From Streptomyces vietnamensis (GTDB lineage Bacteria; Actinomycetota; Actinomycetes; Streptomycetales; Streptomycetaceae), in contig NZ_CP010407.1 in the NCBI RefSeq assembly GCF_000830005.1, positions 5,770,001 to 5,834,000 on the forward strand: 64,000 nucleotides of DNA. The letters run 5' to 3'. Shown here piece by piece: positions 51,283 through 59,400 of this stretch. The position numbers and the translations under genes were made by a program. The notes under the pieces were generated by a model that made no database searches, was not told the origin of the DNA, and was given only the letters and a program-made list of their open reading frames with translations. The stretch's first letter is position 1, and each line of letters begins with the position of its first letter.

Positions 51283-52191
51283 TTAACCGGACGTTTCGTC
51301 GATCAGGGCCGCGATGCCGTCCAACGTTCGGCGGAGCCCGAATTCGAAGAGCGTCTCCAGGTCCAGACCGAAGCCCCCACCACTGGTGACCGCCGCCAGC
51401 TCCGGGTACGAGCCGGCCGCCTGAATCGCGTCGAACCGTGGCTCATTCTTTTCCATCCACTCGCCGTCGGAGATCCCCGTGTCCTGGCGCGCCTGCTCCT
51501 CCAGATCGTCCGCCATCGACAGGCCCTGGACGTAGGCGAAGATCAGCAGATGGGCGTGGAGCTTGTCCGCGGGGGAGAGCGGTGTGCCCCGGAGCGCCCG
51601 CAGGACCCACTCCGTGTACCTCATCGCGTTCGGCGTCGCCACCGGCCGCGTGAACGACGCCATCGCGTGTGCCATCCACCGGTGCCGGGCGTACACCCCG
51701 CGCAGCCAGCGCGCCCCCTGCTCCAGGCCCGTCCGCCAGTCCGCCGGCACCGGTCCCAGCGGCACCTCGCCGCACACCGCGTCCGCGATCAGCCGCACCA
51801 GCTCCACCTTGCCCGGGACGTGGCGGTACAGCGCCATCGTCGACGTGCCCAGGGCCGTCGCCACCCGGCGCATCGTCAGCGCGTCCAGGCCCTCCGCGTC
51901 GGCGAGTTCCAGGGCCGCGCGGACGATACGGGCCCGGGTGAGGGCCTGGGCCTCCGTGGCCGGAACCCGCCTCGCCGCGTCCACGACCACCGTCCCCACC
52001 CCCGGCTCCACCCGCACCAGGCCCTCCTGGCGCAGCGCCGCCAGCGCCTTCGTCGCCGTCGCCATCGCCACGCCCCACTCGCGCGTGATCGCCCGCGTCG
52101 ACGGCACCCGGTCACCCGGGGCCAACTCCCCCGTGTGCACGCGGCGTCGGATCTCGGCGGCGATGGCCAGGTAGGGCGGTTCCGTCGGCAT
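51283..52191 (-). CDS. GntR-TetR hybrid transcriptional regulator
   Basis: A 302-residue protein with two DNA-binding modules. Residues about 1-70 are a GntR winged helix (YLAIAAEIRRRVHTGELAPGDRVPSTRAITREWGVAMATATKALAALRQEGLVRVEPGVGTVV). Residues about 85-135 are a TetR HTH (RARIVRAALELADAEGLDALTMRRVATALGTSTMALYRHVPGKVEL), followed by a TetR_C-type ligand domain with TRPVATPNAMRYTEWVLRAL. It diverges from an MFS pump gene 125 bases away, with inverted CTAGTGCACC sites between. It is probably a drug- or metabolite-sensing repressor of that pump. Confidence 0.9.
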   Translation of the reverse strand: MPTEPPYLAIAAEIRRRVHTGELAPGDRVPSTRAITREWGVAMATATKALAALRQEGLVRVEPGVGTVVVDAARRVPATEAQALTRARIVRAALELADAEGLDALTMRRVATALGTSTMALYRHVPGKVELVRLIADAVCGEVPLGPVPADWRTGLEQGARWLRGVYARHRWMAHAMASFTRPVATPNAMRYTEWVLRALRGTPLSPADKLHAHLLIFAYVQGLSMADDLEEQARQDTGISDGEWMEKNEPRFDAIQAAGSYPELAAVTSGGGFGLDLETLFEFGLRRTLDGIAALIDETSG

Positions 52192-52205
52192 GGCGGGTGA
52201 GTGTA

Positions 52206-52273
52206 CTAGTGCACCTGTGCGGTGTACACGGGGCTGACCTGTGGCTTTGTGGGGGGTGTGCGTGGTGCACTAG
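52206..52273. promoter_or_regulatory. Paired inverted operator sites in the hybrid regulator/MFS promoter region
   Basis: CTAGTGCACC (52206-52215) and its exact complement GGTGCACTAG (52264-52273) lie 48 bases apart. Related GTGTAC/GTGTACAC elements occur at 52201 and 52222. They occupy the 125-base divergent gap and are the likely sites of the GntR-TetR protein. Confidence 0.6.
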
Positions 52274-52316
52274 GGCGTTCGTGGCGCTGTACGCCCCCTG
52301 TTGCTTCGCTGCTCGC

Positions 52317-53804
52317 ATGACACTCACCGCAGGCCCCTCGACAGCCGCAGAACCCGCCCGCGCCGGACGGCGCGAATGGACCGCCCTCGGCGTCCTCATG
52401 CTCCCGCTCCTCCTCGTCTCCATGGACGTCTCCGTCCTCTACTTCGCCATCCCCTCCATCGCCGCCGACCTCCGGCCCGGCGCCACCCAGCAGCTGTGGA
52501 TCCTCGACATGTACGGCTTCGTCCTCGCCGGACTCCTCGTCACCATGGGCTCCCTCGGCGACCGCGTCGGACGCCGCAGGCTCCTCCTCCTCGGCGCCGC
52601 CCTCTTCGGCGTCGCCTCCGTCGCCGCCGCCTACGCCCACAGCCCCGGCGCCCTCATCGGCGCCCGCGCCCTCCTCGGCGTCGCCGGCGCCTGCCTCATG
52701 CCGTCCACCCTCGCCCTGATCCGCACCCTCTTCCAGGACCCGGCCCAGCGCACCAAGGCCGTCACCCTGTGGACCACCGTCATGGCGAGCGGCATCTCTT
52801 TGGGGCCCGTCGTCAGCGGCGCGCTCCTCGAACACTTCTGGTGGGGGTCCGTCTTCCTCATCAACCTGCCCGCCATGGCCTTGCTGCTGGTCCTCGCGCC
52901 GCTGCTGGTGTCCGAGTCCAAGGAGGCCGCGGGGGGTTCGCGGTTCGACTTCGTCAGTGCCGGGCTCTCGCTCGTCGCCCTGCTGCCGGTGATCTACGGG
53001 ATCAAGGAGCTCGCCAAGGACGGGTGGGCGCCCGTGCCCGCGGTCGCGGTGGCCTTCGGGGTTCTGCTCGGGCTCGCCTTCGTCCGGCGGCAGCTGCGGC
53101 TCGCCGAGCCGATGATCGACCTGCGGCTCGTCCGGACTCCCGCGTACGGGGGGTCTCTGCTGGTCAATCTGCTCGCCATGGCCGCGACGGTGGGGTTCGC
53201 CGTCTTCCTCACCCAGTACCTCCAGTCCGTCCTCGGCCAGAGTCCGCTCGAGGCGGCCCTGTGGAGCCTCGTTCCCACCGGGGGCGTCATGGTCGCCGCG
53301 CCCGTCGCCGCGGTGCTCGCCCAGCGGGTCGACCATGCGTACGTCATGGGTGGCGGGTTCCTCGTCTCCGCCGCCGGGTTCGGGTGGCTGGTCACCGTCG
53401 ACCGCGCCACGCCCTTCTGGGTCGTCCTCGTGGGCAGCGCCGTCTACGCCGCCGGGCTCGTCTCCGCGATGACCCTCGCCAACGAACTCGCCCTCGGCGC
53501 CGCGCCGCCCGAGCGGGCCGGTGTCGCCGCCGCCGTGCTCGAATCGGGGTCGGAGTTGGGTGGGGCGCTCGGGATGGCCGTTCTCGGGGCGGTCGGTGCC
53601 GCTGTGTACACCGCGGCCATGCCTTCCTCGGCGCCGGCCGCCGCTCGGGAGACGTTGGGGGGTGCGCTGTCGGCTTCGCCCGGTGTCGTCGAGGCCGCGC
53701 GTGACGCCTTTGTCGAGGCGATGTCCGGTGCCGCTGTCGGGGCTGCTCTGTTGATGCTTCTTGCGGCTGGGCTGTCGCTGGTGCTCCTGCGGCGAAAGGT
53801 GTGA
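52317..53804 (+). CDS. DHA2-type MFS drug exporter
   Basis: A 495-residue transporter with 14 predicted transmembrane helices. Motifs: LLLVSMDVSVLYFAIPSIAADL in helix 1, LGDRVGRRRLLLLG (motif A) and ASGISLGPVVSGALLEHFWWGSVFLINLP (motif C of antiporters). QacA/SmvA-like; it probably expels a cationic or amphiphilic compound that is the ligand of the divergent GntR-TetR repressor. The ATG at 52317 is chosen; earlier in-frame codons lie in the operator region. Codon use in the second half is noticeably less C-ended than in the first. Confidence 0.88.
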   Translation: MTLTAGPSTAAEPARAGRREWTALGVLMLPLLLVSMDVSVLYFAIPSIAADLRPGATQQLWILDMYGFVLAGLLVTMGSLGDRVGRRRLLLLGAALFGVASVAAAYAHSPGALIGARALLGVAGACLMPSTLALIRTLFQDPAQRTKAVTLWTTVMASGISLGPVVSGALLEHFWWGSVFLINLPAMALLLVLAPLLVSESKEAAGGSRFDFVSAGLSLVALLPVIYGIKELAKDGWAPVPAVAVAFGVLLGLAFVRRQLRLAEPMIDLRLVRTPAYGGSLLVNLLAMAATVGFAVFLTQYLQSVLGQSPLEAALWSLVPTGGVMVAAPVAAVLAQRVDHAYVMGGGFLVSAAGFGWLVTVDRATPFWVVLVGSAVYAAGLVSAMTLANELALGAAPPERAGVAAAVLESGSELGGALGMAVLGAVGAAVYTAAMPSSAPAAARETLGGALSASPGVVEAARDAFVEAMSGAAVGAALLMLLAAGLSLVLLRRKV

Positions 53805-53815
53805 TGGCGGTCGTC

Positions 53816-53916
53816 GGGGGCGGGCAGGGGGCGGTGTTCGGGACTGCATGATTTACGGCGCCGGGGCGCCACAAATCACGCTTTACGTCCCGAACACCAC
53901 CCCCTGCCCGCCCCCC
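53816..53916. terminator. Long nested inverted repeat between convergent genes
   Basis: Outer arms of 29 bases (53816-53844 and 53887-53915, one mismatch) enclose an inner repeat with TGATTT/AAATCA and GGCGCC/GGCGCC (53849-53878). The whole 100 bases can form one long cruciform and terminate transcription from both sides. Confidence 0.8.
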
Positions 53917-53941
53917 ACTTCCGTTTGCTGGCCGCTTTCCC

Positions 53942-55750
53942 TCAACCCACCAGGCTGTCCCGCCACGCCTGGTGCAGGCCCGCGTAGTGGCCCTTGCCCG
54001 TCACCAAGGACTTCGGGTGGCCGTCCTCGACGATCCGGCCCTGCTCCATCACCAGGACCCGGTCCGCCACCTCGACCGTGGACAGGCGGTGGGCGATGAC
54101 CACCGCTGTACGGCCCGCCAGGACCGTGTCCATGGCCTGTTGCACCGCGCGTTCGCCCGGTACGTCCAGGGAGCTCGTCGCCTCGTCCAGGATCAGGACC
54201 GCCGGGTCCGCCAGGAGGGCGCGGGCGAAGGCCACCAGTTGGCGCTGGCCCGCGGAGATGCGGCCGCCTCGTTTGCGGACGTCCGTGTCGTAGCCGTCGG
54301 GGAGGCTGGTGATGAAGTCGTGTGCCCCGATGGCCTTTGCCGCTTCCTCGATTTCGGTGCGGGTTGCGTCCGGGCGGCCGATTGCGATGTTGTCCGCCAC
54401 CGTGCCCGAGAAGAGGAATGCTTCCTGGGTGACCATGACGATGCCGCGACGGAGATCTGGGGTTCTCAGGTCGCGGAGGTCCACGCCGTCGAGTTTTACG
54501 TGGCCTTCGGTCGGGTCGTAGAAGCGGGCCAGGAGTTTCGCCAGCGTCGATTTGCCCGCTCCTGTCGCTCCCACCACCGCGACTGTCTGGCCTGCCGGGA
54601 TCGTCAGGTCGAAGGTGGGGAGTACCTCGCCGCCCGTTCGGTAGGCGAACCTGACCTTTTCGAAGGTGATCTCTCGGCCGCCCGATCTGGCCGGCAGCTC
54701 CCGGGGCGCTGTTGTTTCCGGGACTCCCGGTTCCTGCGCCAGGAGGCCGGCGATCTTGGTGAGAGATGCTGCTGCCGACTCGTACGAGTTCAGGAACATG
54801 CCCAGGCGGTCGATCGGGTCGTACAGGCGGCGCATGTAGAGCACCGCCGCGGCCAGTACGCCCAGTTCGAGCGTTCCGGCGGCGACCCTGTACGCGCCCC
54901 AGAGGCACATGCCCGCCACTGCCGTGTTCGCCACCAGGCGCGAGCCCACCACGTAGCGGGCCATTTCGAGGAGTGCGTCGCCGTTGCTTCGTTCGTGGCG
55001 GTGGTTGAGCGCCCTGAATTCGGCGTCGTTCGCTTTTTCGCGGCGGAACGCGCGGACCGGGCGGATGCCGTTCATCGTCTCCGCGAACTTGACGATCACG
55101 CCCGCGATGGCCGTGGACCGTTCCGCGTACACCCTGCCCGCGCGTGCCTGGTAGAGGCGGATCAGGAGGTGGAGGGGCAGGAAGGAGGCCACGGCCACTG
55201 CCCCGATGCCCCAGTCCAGGTAGAGGAGGACCAGGGAGATCGAGAGGAAGGAGAGGACCACGCCGATCAGTTCCTGGAGGCCCTCCGAGAGCAGTTCGCG
55301 GAGGGATTCGACGTCCGTGGTCGAGCGGGAGATCAGGCGGCCCGAGGTGTACCGCTCGTGGAAGTCGACGCTCAGCACCTGCGCGTGCCGGAAGATCCGG
55401 CCGCGCAGGTCCAGGAGCACGTCCTGGTTGATCCGGGCCGCGCTGCGCACGAACGTGTACTGGAGGACGCCCGAGAGGGCGGCGCACAGGAGGTAGCCGG
55501 TCGCCACGGCGATCAGCGGGCCGTGGTCCCCCGTGCGGAAGGCCGGGACCCCCCGGTCGATGGCGTACGCGACGAGCAGCGGGCCCGCCTGGAGCGCCGC
55601 CTCCCTGAGGAGGAGGATCAGGGACACGATCACGAGGCGCGTGCGGTGGCCGGCCAGGAGGGAGCGGAGCAGGGCTCCCGTCGCTCCCCGGGGGGCCGGG
55701 AGGTCGTCGCGGTCGAAGGGGTCCTGGGAGTCCTTCGTGGTGTCCGTCAT
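53942..55750 (-). CDS. ABC exporter half-transporter, catalytic subunit
   Basis: A 602-residue fused membrane-ATPase protein. A six-helix exporter domain (about 30-320) precedes the ATPase domain (about 355-590): Walker A GATGAGKST, Q-loop VTQEAFLFSG, Walker B VLILDEATSSLD with intact Glu, and the switch His in IAHRLST. The signature loop is ISAGQRQ, a departure from LSGGQ. With the partner gene it forms a heterodimer in which this subunit carries the complete Walker B. The ATG at 55750 overlaps the partner stop (ATGA). Substrate unknown, probably a lipid or drug. Confidence 0.93.
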   Translation of the reverse strand: MTDTTKDSQDPFDRDDLPAPRGATGALLRSLLAGHRTRLVIVSLILLLREAALQAGPLLVAYAIDRGVPAFRTGDHGPLIAVATGYLLCAALSGVLQYTFVRSAARINQDVLLDLRGRIFRHAQVLSVDFHERYTSGRLISRSTTDVESLRELLSEGLQELIGVVLSFLSISLVLLYLDWGIGAVAVASFLPLHLLIRLYQARAGRVYAERSTAIAGVIVKFAETMNGIRPVRAFRREKANDAEFRALNHRHERSNGDALLEMARYVVGSRLVANTAVAGMCLWGAYRVAAGTLELGVLAAAVLYMRRLYDPIDRLGMFLNSYESAAASLTKIAGLLAQEPGVPETTAPRELPARSGGREITFEKVRFAYRTGGEVLPTFDLTIPAGQTVAVVGATGAGKSTLAKLLARFYDPTEGHVKLDGVDLRDLRTPDLRRGIVMVTQEAFLFSGTVADNIAIGRPDATRTEIEEAAKAIGAHDFITSLPDGYDTDVRKRGGRISAGQRQLVAFARALLADPAVLILDEATSSLDVPGERAVQQAMDTVLAGRTAVVIAHRLSTVEVADRVLVMEQGRIVEDGHPKSLVTGKGHYAGLHQAWRDSLVG

Positions 55751-57534
55751 CGGGTCTCGTTCCCTTCGCCGGACATCAGCCAGGCGTACTCGGCGTTGCT
55801 GCGCAGCAGTTCCTGATGGGTGCCCACGGCCGCGATCCGGCCGTGCGAGAGCAGCGCGACCCGGTCGGCGAGCATCACCGTCGACGGGCGGTGCGCCACG
55901 ACCAGGGCCGTCGTCTCCTTGAGGACCTCCCGCAGGGCCGCCTCGACCCGGGCCTCCGTGTGGACGTCGAGCGCCGAGAGCGGGTCGTCCAGGACCAGGA
56001 ACCGGGGCCTGCCGACCACCGCGCGGGCCAGGGCGAGGCGCTGTCGCTGGCCGCCGGAGAGGCTCAGTCCCTGCTCGCCGACCTGGGTGTCCGCCTTTTC
56101 GGGCAGCCGGTCGACGAAGCCGTCCGCCTGGGCGACGCCCAGGGCGCGCCGCAGTTCCGGGTCGCCCGCTCCTTCCGCGCCCATCAGGACGTTCTCGCCG
56201 ACGCTCGCCGAGAACAGCGTCGGCTCCTCGAAGGCCATCGAGACGAGCGAGCGGAGCTTCTCCCGTTCCATGAGGGCGATGTCCGCCCCGTCGAGGAGGA
56301 TCCGGCCGGTGGTCGCCTCGTGCAGGCGCGGTACGAGGGCGGTGAGGGTCGTCTTGCCGGAGCCCGTGCCGCCCACCAGGGCCATCGTCTCGCCCGGGCG
56401 GATGTGGAGGTCGATGCCGTCCAGGACGGGGGGCGCCTCGTCGGGGGCGTCCGGGTAGCGGAACGTGACGCCTTCGAAGCGGACTCCGTCCGGGGTGGTG
56501 GTGCCCTTCGTGGTGCCGGTCGTCTCTTGTTCCTCCGGGGCGTCCATCACCTCGAAGTAGCGTTCCGTCGCCGTCGCCGCCTCCTGGCTCATCGCGAGCA
56601 GGAAGCCGATCGACTCCACCGGCCAGCGCAGTGCCAGGGCCGTCGACAGGAACGCGACGAGGGTGCCCGCCGACAGGTCCCCGTCCGCGACCTGCACCGT
56701 GCCGAGCACGAGCGTCGCGCCGATGGCCAGTTCCGGCAGGGCGGTGATGACCGACCAGATCATGGCGAGCAGCCGCGCCTTGGCCAGTTCCGTGCCGCGG
56801 AGGTGTTCGGCGAGGGCGCGGAAGGCCCGCGCCTGGCTGCGGTGCCGGCCGAAGCCCTTCACGATCCGGATGCCGAGGACGCTCTCCTCGACGACCGTCG
56901 TCAGGTCGCCGACCTGGTCCTGGGCCGTGCGCGCCACCACCCCGTACCGGCGCTCGAAGAGGTTGGAGAGGGCCACCAGGGGGAGTACGGGCGTCAGCAG
57001 CACCAGGCCGAGGGACCAGTCCTGGGCCAGGAGGAGCACGTAGCCGGCGAGGATCGTCACGCCGTTGACCAGGAGGAAGGTCAGCGGGAAGGCCAGGAAC
57101 ATCCGGACCAGCATCAGATCCGTCGTCCCGCGCGACAGCAGCTGCCCGGACGCCCAGCGGTCGTGGAAGGCGATCGGGAGGCGCTGCAGCCGCTCGTAGA
57201 GGTCGGCCCGCATGGTCGCCTCGACGTTCGCGAGCGGCCGCGCCACCAGCCATCGCCGGATGCCGAAGAGGACCGCCTCCGCCACCCCGAGCAGCAGCAG
57301 GTACAGGGCGCCGAACCACACGCCGGTGGTGTCGCCCGCCGCCACCGGACCGTCGACCAGCCACTTCAGGACGAGCGGGATGACGATGGAGAGCAGCGAG
57401 GCGACGATCGCGACGAACGCGGCCGTGGTCAGGCGGGCGCGCACCGGCCGTACGTACGGCCAGAGGCGCAGCAGCGTACGGGTGGTGGAGCGGCCGGGGG
57501 CCGCGTTCTCGGTGGGTACGTGTTCTGATGGCAT
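55747..57534 (-). CDS. ABC exporter half-transporter, degenerate-site subunit
   Basis: A 595-residue half-transporter. Membrane domain about 25-310; ATPase domain about 345-585. Walker A is GGTGSGKTT and the signature is a perfect LSGGQRQ. The Walker B end is LVLDDPLSALD with Asp in place of the catalytic Glu, and the Q-loop reads SMAFEEPTLFSASV with Glu instead of Gln. These changes mark the non-hydrolysing site of a heterodimeric exporter of the TM287/288 or BmrCD type. The ATG at 57534 is chosen by homology. First gene of the pair. Confidence 0.93.
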   Translation of the reverse strand: MPSEHVPTENAAPGRSTTRTLLRLWPYVRPVRARLTTAAFVAIVASLLSIVIPLVLKWLVDGPVAAGDTTGVWFGALYLLLLGVAEAVLFGIRRWLVARPLANVEATMRADLYERLQRLPIAFHDRWASGQLLSRGTTDLMLVRMFLAFPLTFLLVNGVTILAGYVLLLAQDWSLGLVLLTPVLPLVALSNLFERRYGVVARTAQDQVGDLTTVVEESVLGIRIVKGFGRHRSQARAFRALAEHLRGTELAKARLLAMIWSVITALPELAIGATLVLGTVQVADGDLSAGTLVAFLSTALALRWPVESIGFLLAMSQEAATATERYFEVMDAPEEQETTGTTKGTTTPDGVRFEGVTFRYPDAPDEAPPVLDGIDLHIRPGETMALVGGTGSGKTTLTALVPRLHEATTGRILLDGADIALMEREKLRSLVSMAFEEPTLFSASVGENVLMGAEGAGDPELRRALGVAQADGFVDRLPEKADTQVGEQGLSLSGGQRQRLALARAVVGRPRFLVLDDPLSALDVHTEARVEAALREVLKETTALVVAHRPSTVMLADRVALLSHGRIAAVGTHQELLRSNAEYAWLMSGEGNETR

Positions 57535-57629
57535 CAGGTCCGAGCCTAAGGTTCGCCCCTGACATCCCTCATGTGGTTTTCCGGCGCCGGGCAGGAGCCG
57601 CGGACGGCCCGCCCGGTCGTAGCCGGCCA

Positions 57630-57663
57630 TCAACCGATCGGTTGATCGCGCTTCGAGCGCGAT
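57630..57663. promoter_or_regulatory. Perfect 16-bp palindrome and adjacent hairpin between ABC operons
   Basis: TCAACCGATCGGTTGA (57630-57645) is a perfect palindrome of TetR-operator type. Directly after it ATCGCGCT-TCG-AGCGCGAT (57645-57663) forms an eight-pair hairpin. Both lie in the 170-base divergent gap between the heterodimeric exporter and the ABC-2 exporter, so one regulator could control both. No TetR gene is adjacent. Confidence 0.6.
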
Positions 57664-57704
57664 GGCCGATACCGCCCGCCGGCCCCGCCGAAGAACCTTG
57701 AGTC

Positions 57705-58607
57705 ATGCCCATGATCGAGGTCCAGGACCTGCACAAGTCCTACGGCGAGCGCAAGGCCGCCGACGGCGTCACGTTCACGGTCGAGGAGGGGGAGATCTTC
57801 GGAATCCTCGGCCCGAACGGCGCCGGCAAGACCACCACCGTCGAGTGCGTCGCCGGACTGCGCGTCCCCGACGCCGGCACCGTCCGGGTCGCCGGGCTCG
57901 ACCCCGTCGCCCGGCACGCCGAAGTCACCCGGCTGCTCGGCGTCCAGCTCCAGCAGAGCGCGCTCCAGCCCAAGCTCACCGTCCGCGAGGCGCTCGAACT
58001 GTACGCGTCCTTCCACAAGAGGCCCGCCGACTGGCGGATCCTGGCCGAACGGCTCGGCCTGACCGACCAGTTGGGCAAGCGGTACGCGAAGCTGTCCGGC
58101 GGGCAGCAGCAGCGGCTGTTCATCGCCCTCGCCCTCATCGGCAACCCGCGCGCGGTGATCCTCGACGAGCTCACCACCGGCCTCGACCCGCGGGCCCGCC
58201 GCGACACCTGGGCGCTCGTCGAGTCCGTACGCGACAGCGGCGTGACCGTCCTCCTCGTCACCCACTTCATGGAGGAGGCCCAGCGGCTCTGCGACCGGAT
58301 CGCCGTCATCGACCGCGGCCGGGTCACCGCCCTCGACACCCCCGCCGGCCTCATCCGCCGGGCCGGGGCCGCCAAGTCCGTCTCGTACGAGGACGACGCG
58401 CGGATCGGCCGGGCCGAACTCCTCGCCCTGCCCGGCGCCGCCGCCGTGGACACCCAGGGCGGCCGGACCGTCCTCACCGGCACCGACGCCACCGTCGACG
58501 CCTTCGTCCAGCTCCTCGCCCGCCGCGGGGTCACCGCCCGCGGACTGCGCGTCACCGACGCCACCCTCGACGACGCCTACCTCGACCTGACCGGAGCCGA
58601 CCAGTGA
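57705..58607 (+). CDS. ABC-2 type exporter ATPase
   Basis: A 300-residue ATPase of the drug-export DrrA/NodI type. Walker A is GPNGAGKTT, the Q-loop LQQSALQPKLTVREAL, signature LSGGQQQR, Walker B AVILDELTTGLD, and the switch His in LLVTHFMEEA. The C-terminal 80 residues are the regulatory extension seen in DrrA-like proteins. The likely start is the ATG at 57705 (a second ATG is two codons on). It overlaps the permease gene (GTGA) and is followed by a two-component pair, the usual order of a regulated efflux system. Confidence 0.92.
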   Translation: MPMIEVQDLHKSYGERKAADGVTFTVEEGEIFGILGPNGAGKTTTVECVAGLRVPDAGTVRVAGLDPVARHAEVTRLLGVQLQQSALQPKLTVREALELYASFHKRPADWRILAERLGLTDQLGKRYAKLSGGQQQRLFIALALIGNPRAVILDELTTGLDPRARRDTWALVESVRDSGVTVLLVTHFMEEAQRLCDRIAVIDRGRVTALDTPAGLIRRAGAAKSVSYEDDARIGRAELLALPGAAAVDTQGGRTVLTGTDATVDAFVQLLARRGVTARGLRVTDATLDDAYLDLTGADQ

Positions 58608-59374
58608 CCACCCTGACCGCCGCCGCCCCGCGCAGCCGCCCCGCCGCCGCCCTGCTGCGCACCGAACTCCGCCTCTTCGCCCGCGAACCCGCCTTCCTGT
58701 TCTGGGTGCTGGCCGCGCCGACCGTGCTCCTCGTGATCCTCGGGAGCATCCCGTCCTTCCGCGAACCCTCCGCCGACCTCGGCGGACTGCGCACCATCGA
58801 CCTCTACGTCCCCATCGCCGTCCTCTTCGCCCTGATCACGGCCGGACTCCAGGCCCTGCCACCGGTCCTCGCCGGCTACCGGGAACGCGGCATCCTGCGC
58901 CGCCTGTCCACCACCCCGGTCCGCCCCGGCGCCCTGCTCGCCGCCCAGCTCGTCCTGAACGGGGCCGCGGGGCTCGGCTCCGCACTGCTCGTCATCGCCG
59001 TCGGCCGGCTCGCCTTCGGCGTCGCCCTGCCCGGCAACCTCCCCGGCTACGCCCTCGCCCTGCTCCTCGCCACCGCCGGCAGCCTCGCGCTCGGCGCGAC
59101 GGTCTGCGCGGTCTCCCGCACCCAGAAGATCGCCCAGGGCATCGGCTCGGCCGCCTACTTCCCCAGCATGTTCACGTCGGGTGTCTGGCTGCCGGTCCAG
59201 ATGATGCCGGATACGCTGCGCGAGATCGTCGAGTTCACCCCGCTCGGCGCCGCCTCCCGGGCCCTGGGCGCGGCCGCGTCCGGCGCCTGGCCGGCATGGA
59301 GCGCGCTCGGCACGATGGCGCTGTGGACGGTGCTGCTGACCGGGGCGGCGGTCCGCTGGTTCCGCTGGGAGTGA
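58604..59374 (+). CDS. ABC-2 type exporter permease
   Basis: A 256-residue membrane protein with six predicted helices (about 30-250) in the ABC2_membrane pattern: an N-terminal RTELRLFAREPAFLFWVLAAPTVLLVILG, a middle VLAGYRERGILRRLSTTPVRPGALLAAQLV, and a C-terminal FPSMFTSGVWLPVQMMPDTLREIVEFTPLGAASRAL. The last segment is the classic signature of this family. It is the channel partner of the upstream ATPase and starts at GTG 58604 within its stop codon. Confidence 0.92.
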   Translation: MTTLTAAAPRSRPAAALLRTELRLFAREPAFLFWVLAAPTVLLVILGSIPSFREPSADLGGLRTIDLYVPIAVLFALITAGLQALPPVLAGYRERGILRRLSTTPVRPGALLAAQLVLNGAAGLGSALLVIAVGRLAFGVALPGNLPGYALALLLATAGSLALGATVCAVSRTQKIAQGIGSAAYFPSMFTSGVWLPVQMMPDTLREIVEFTPLGAASRALGAAASGAWPAWSALGTMALWTVLLTGAAVRWFRWE

Positions 59375-59400
59375 CACAAGTGCCGTACGTGAGGGGCGAA

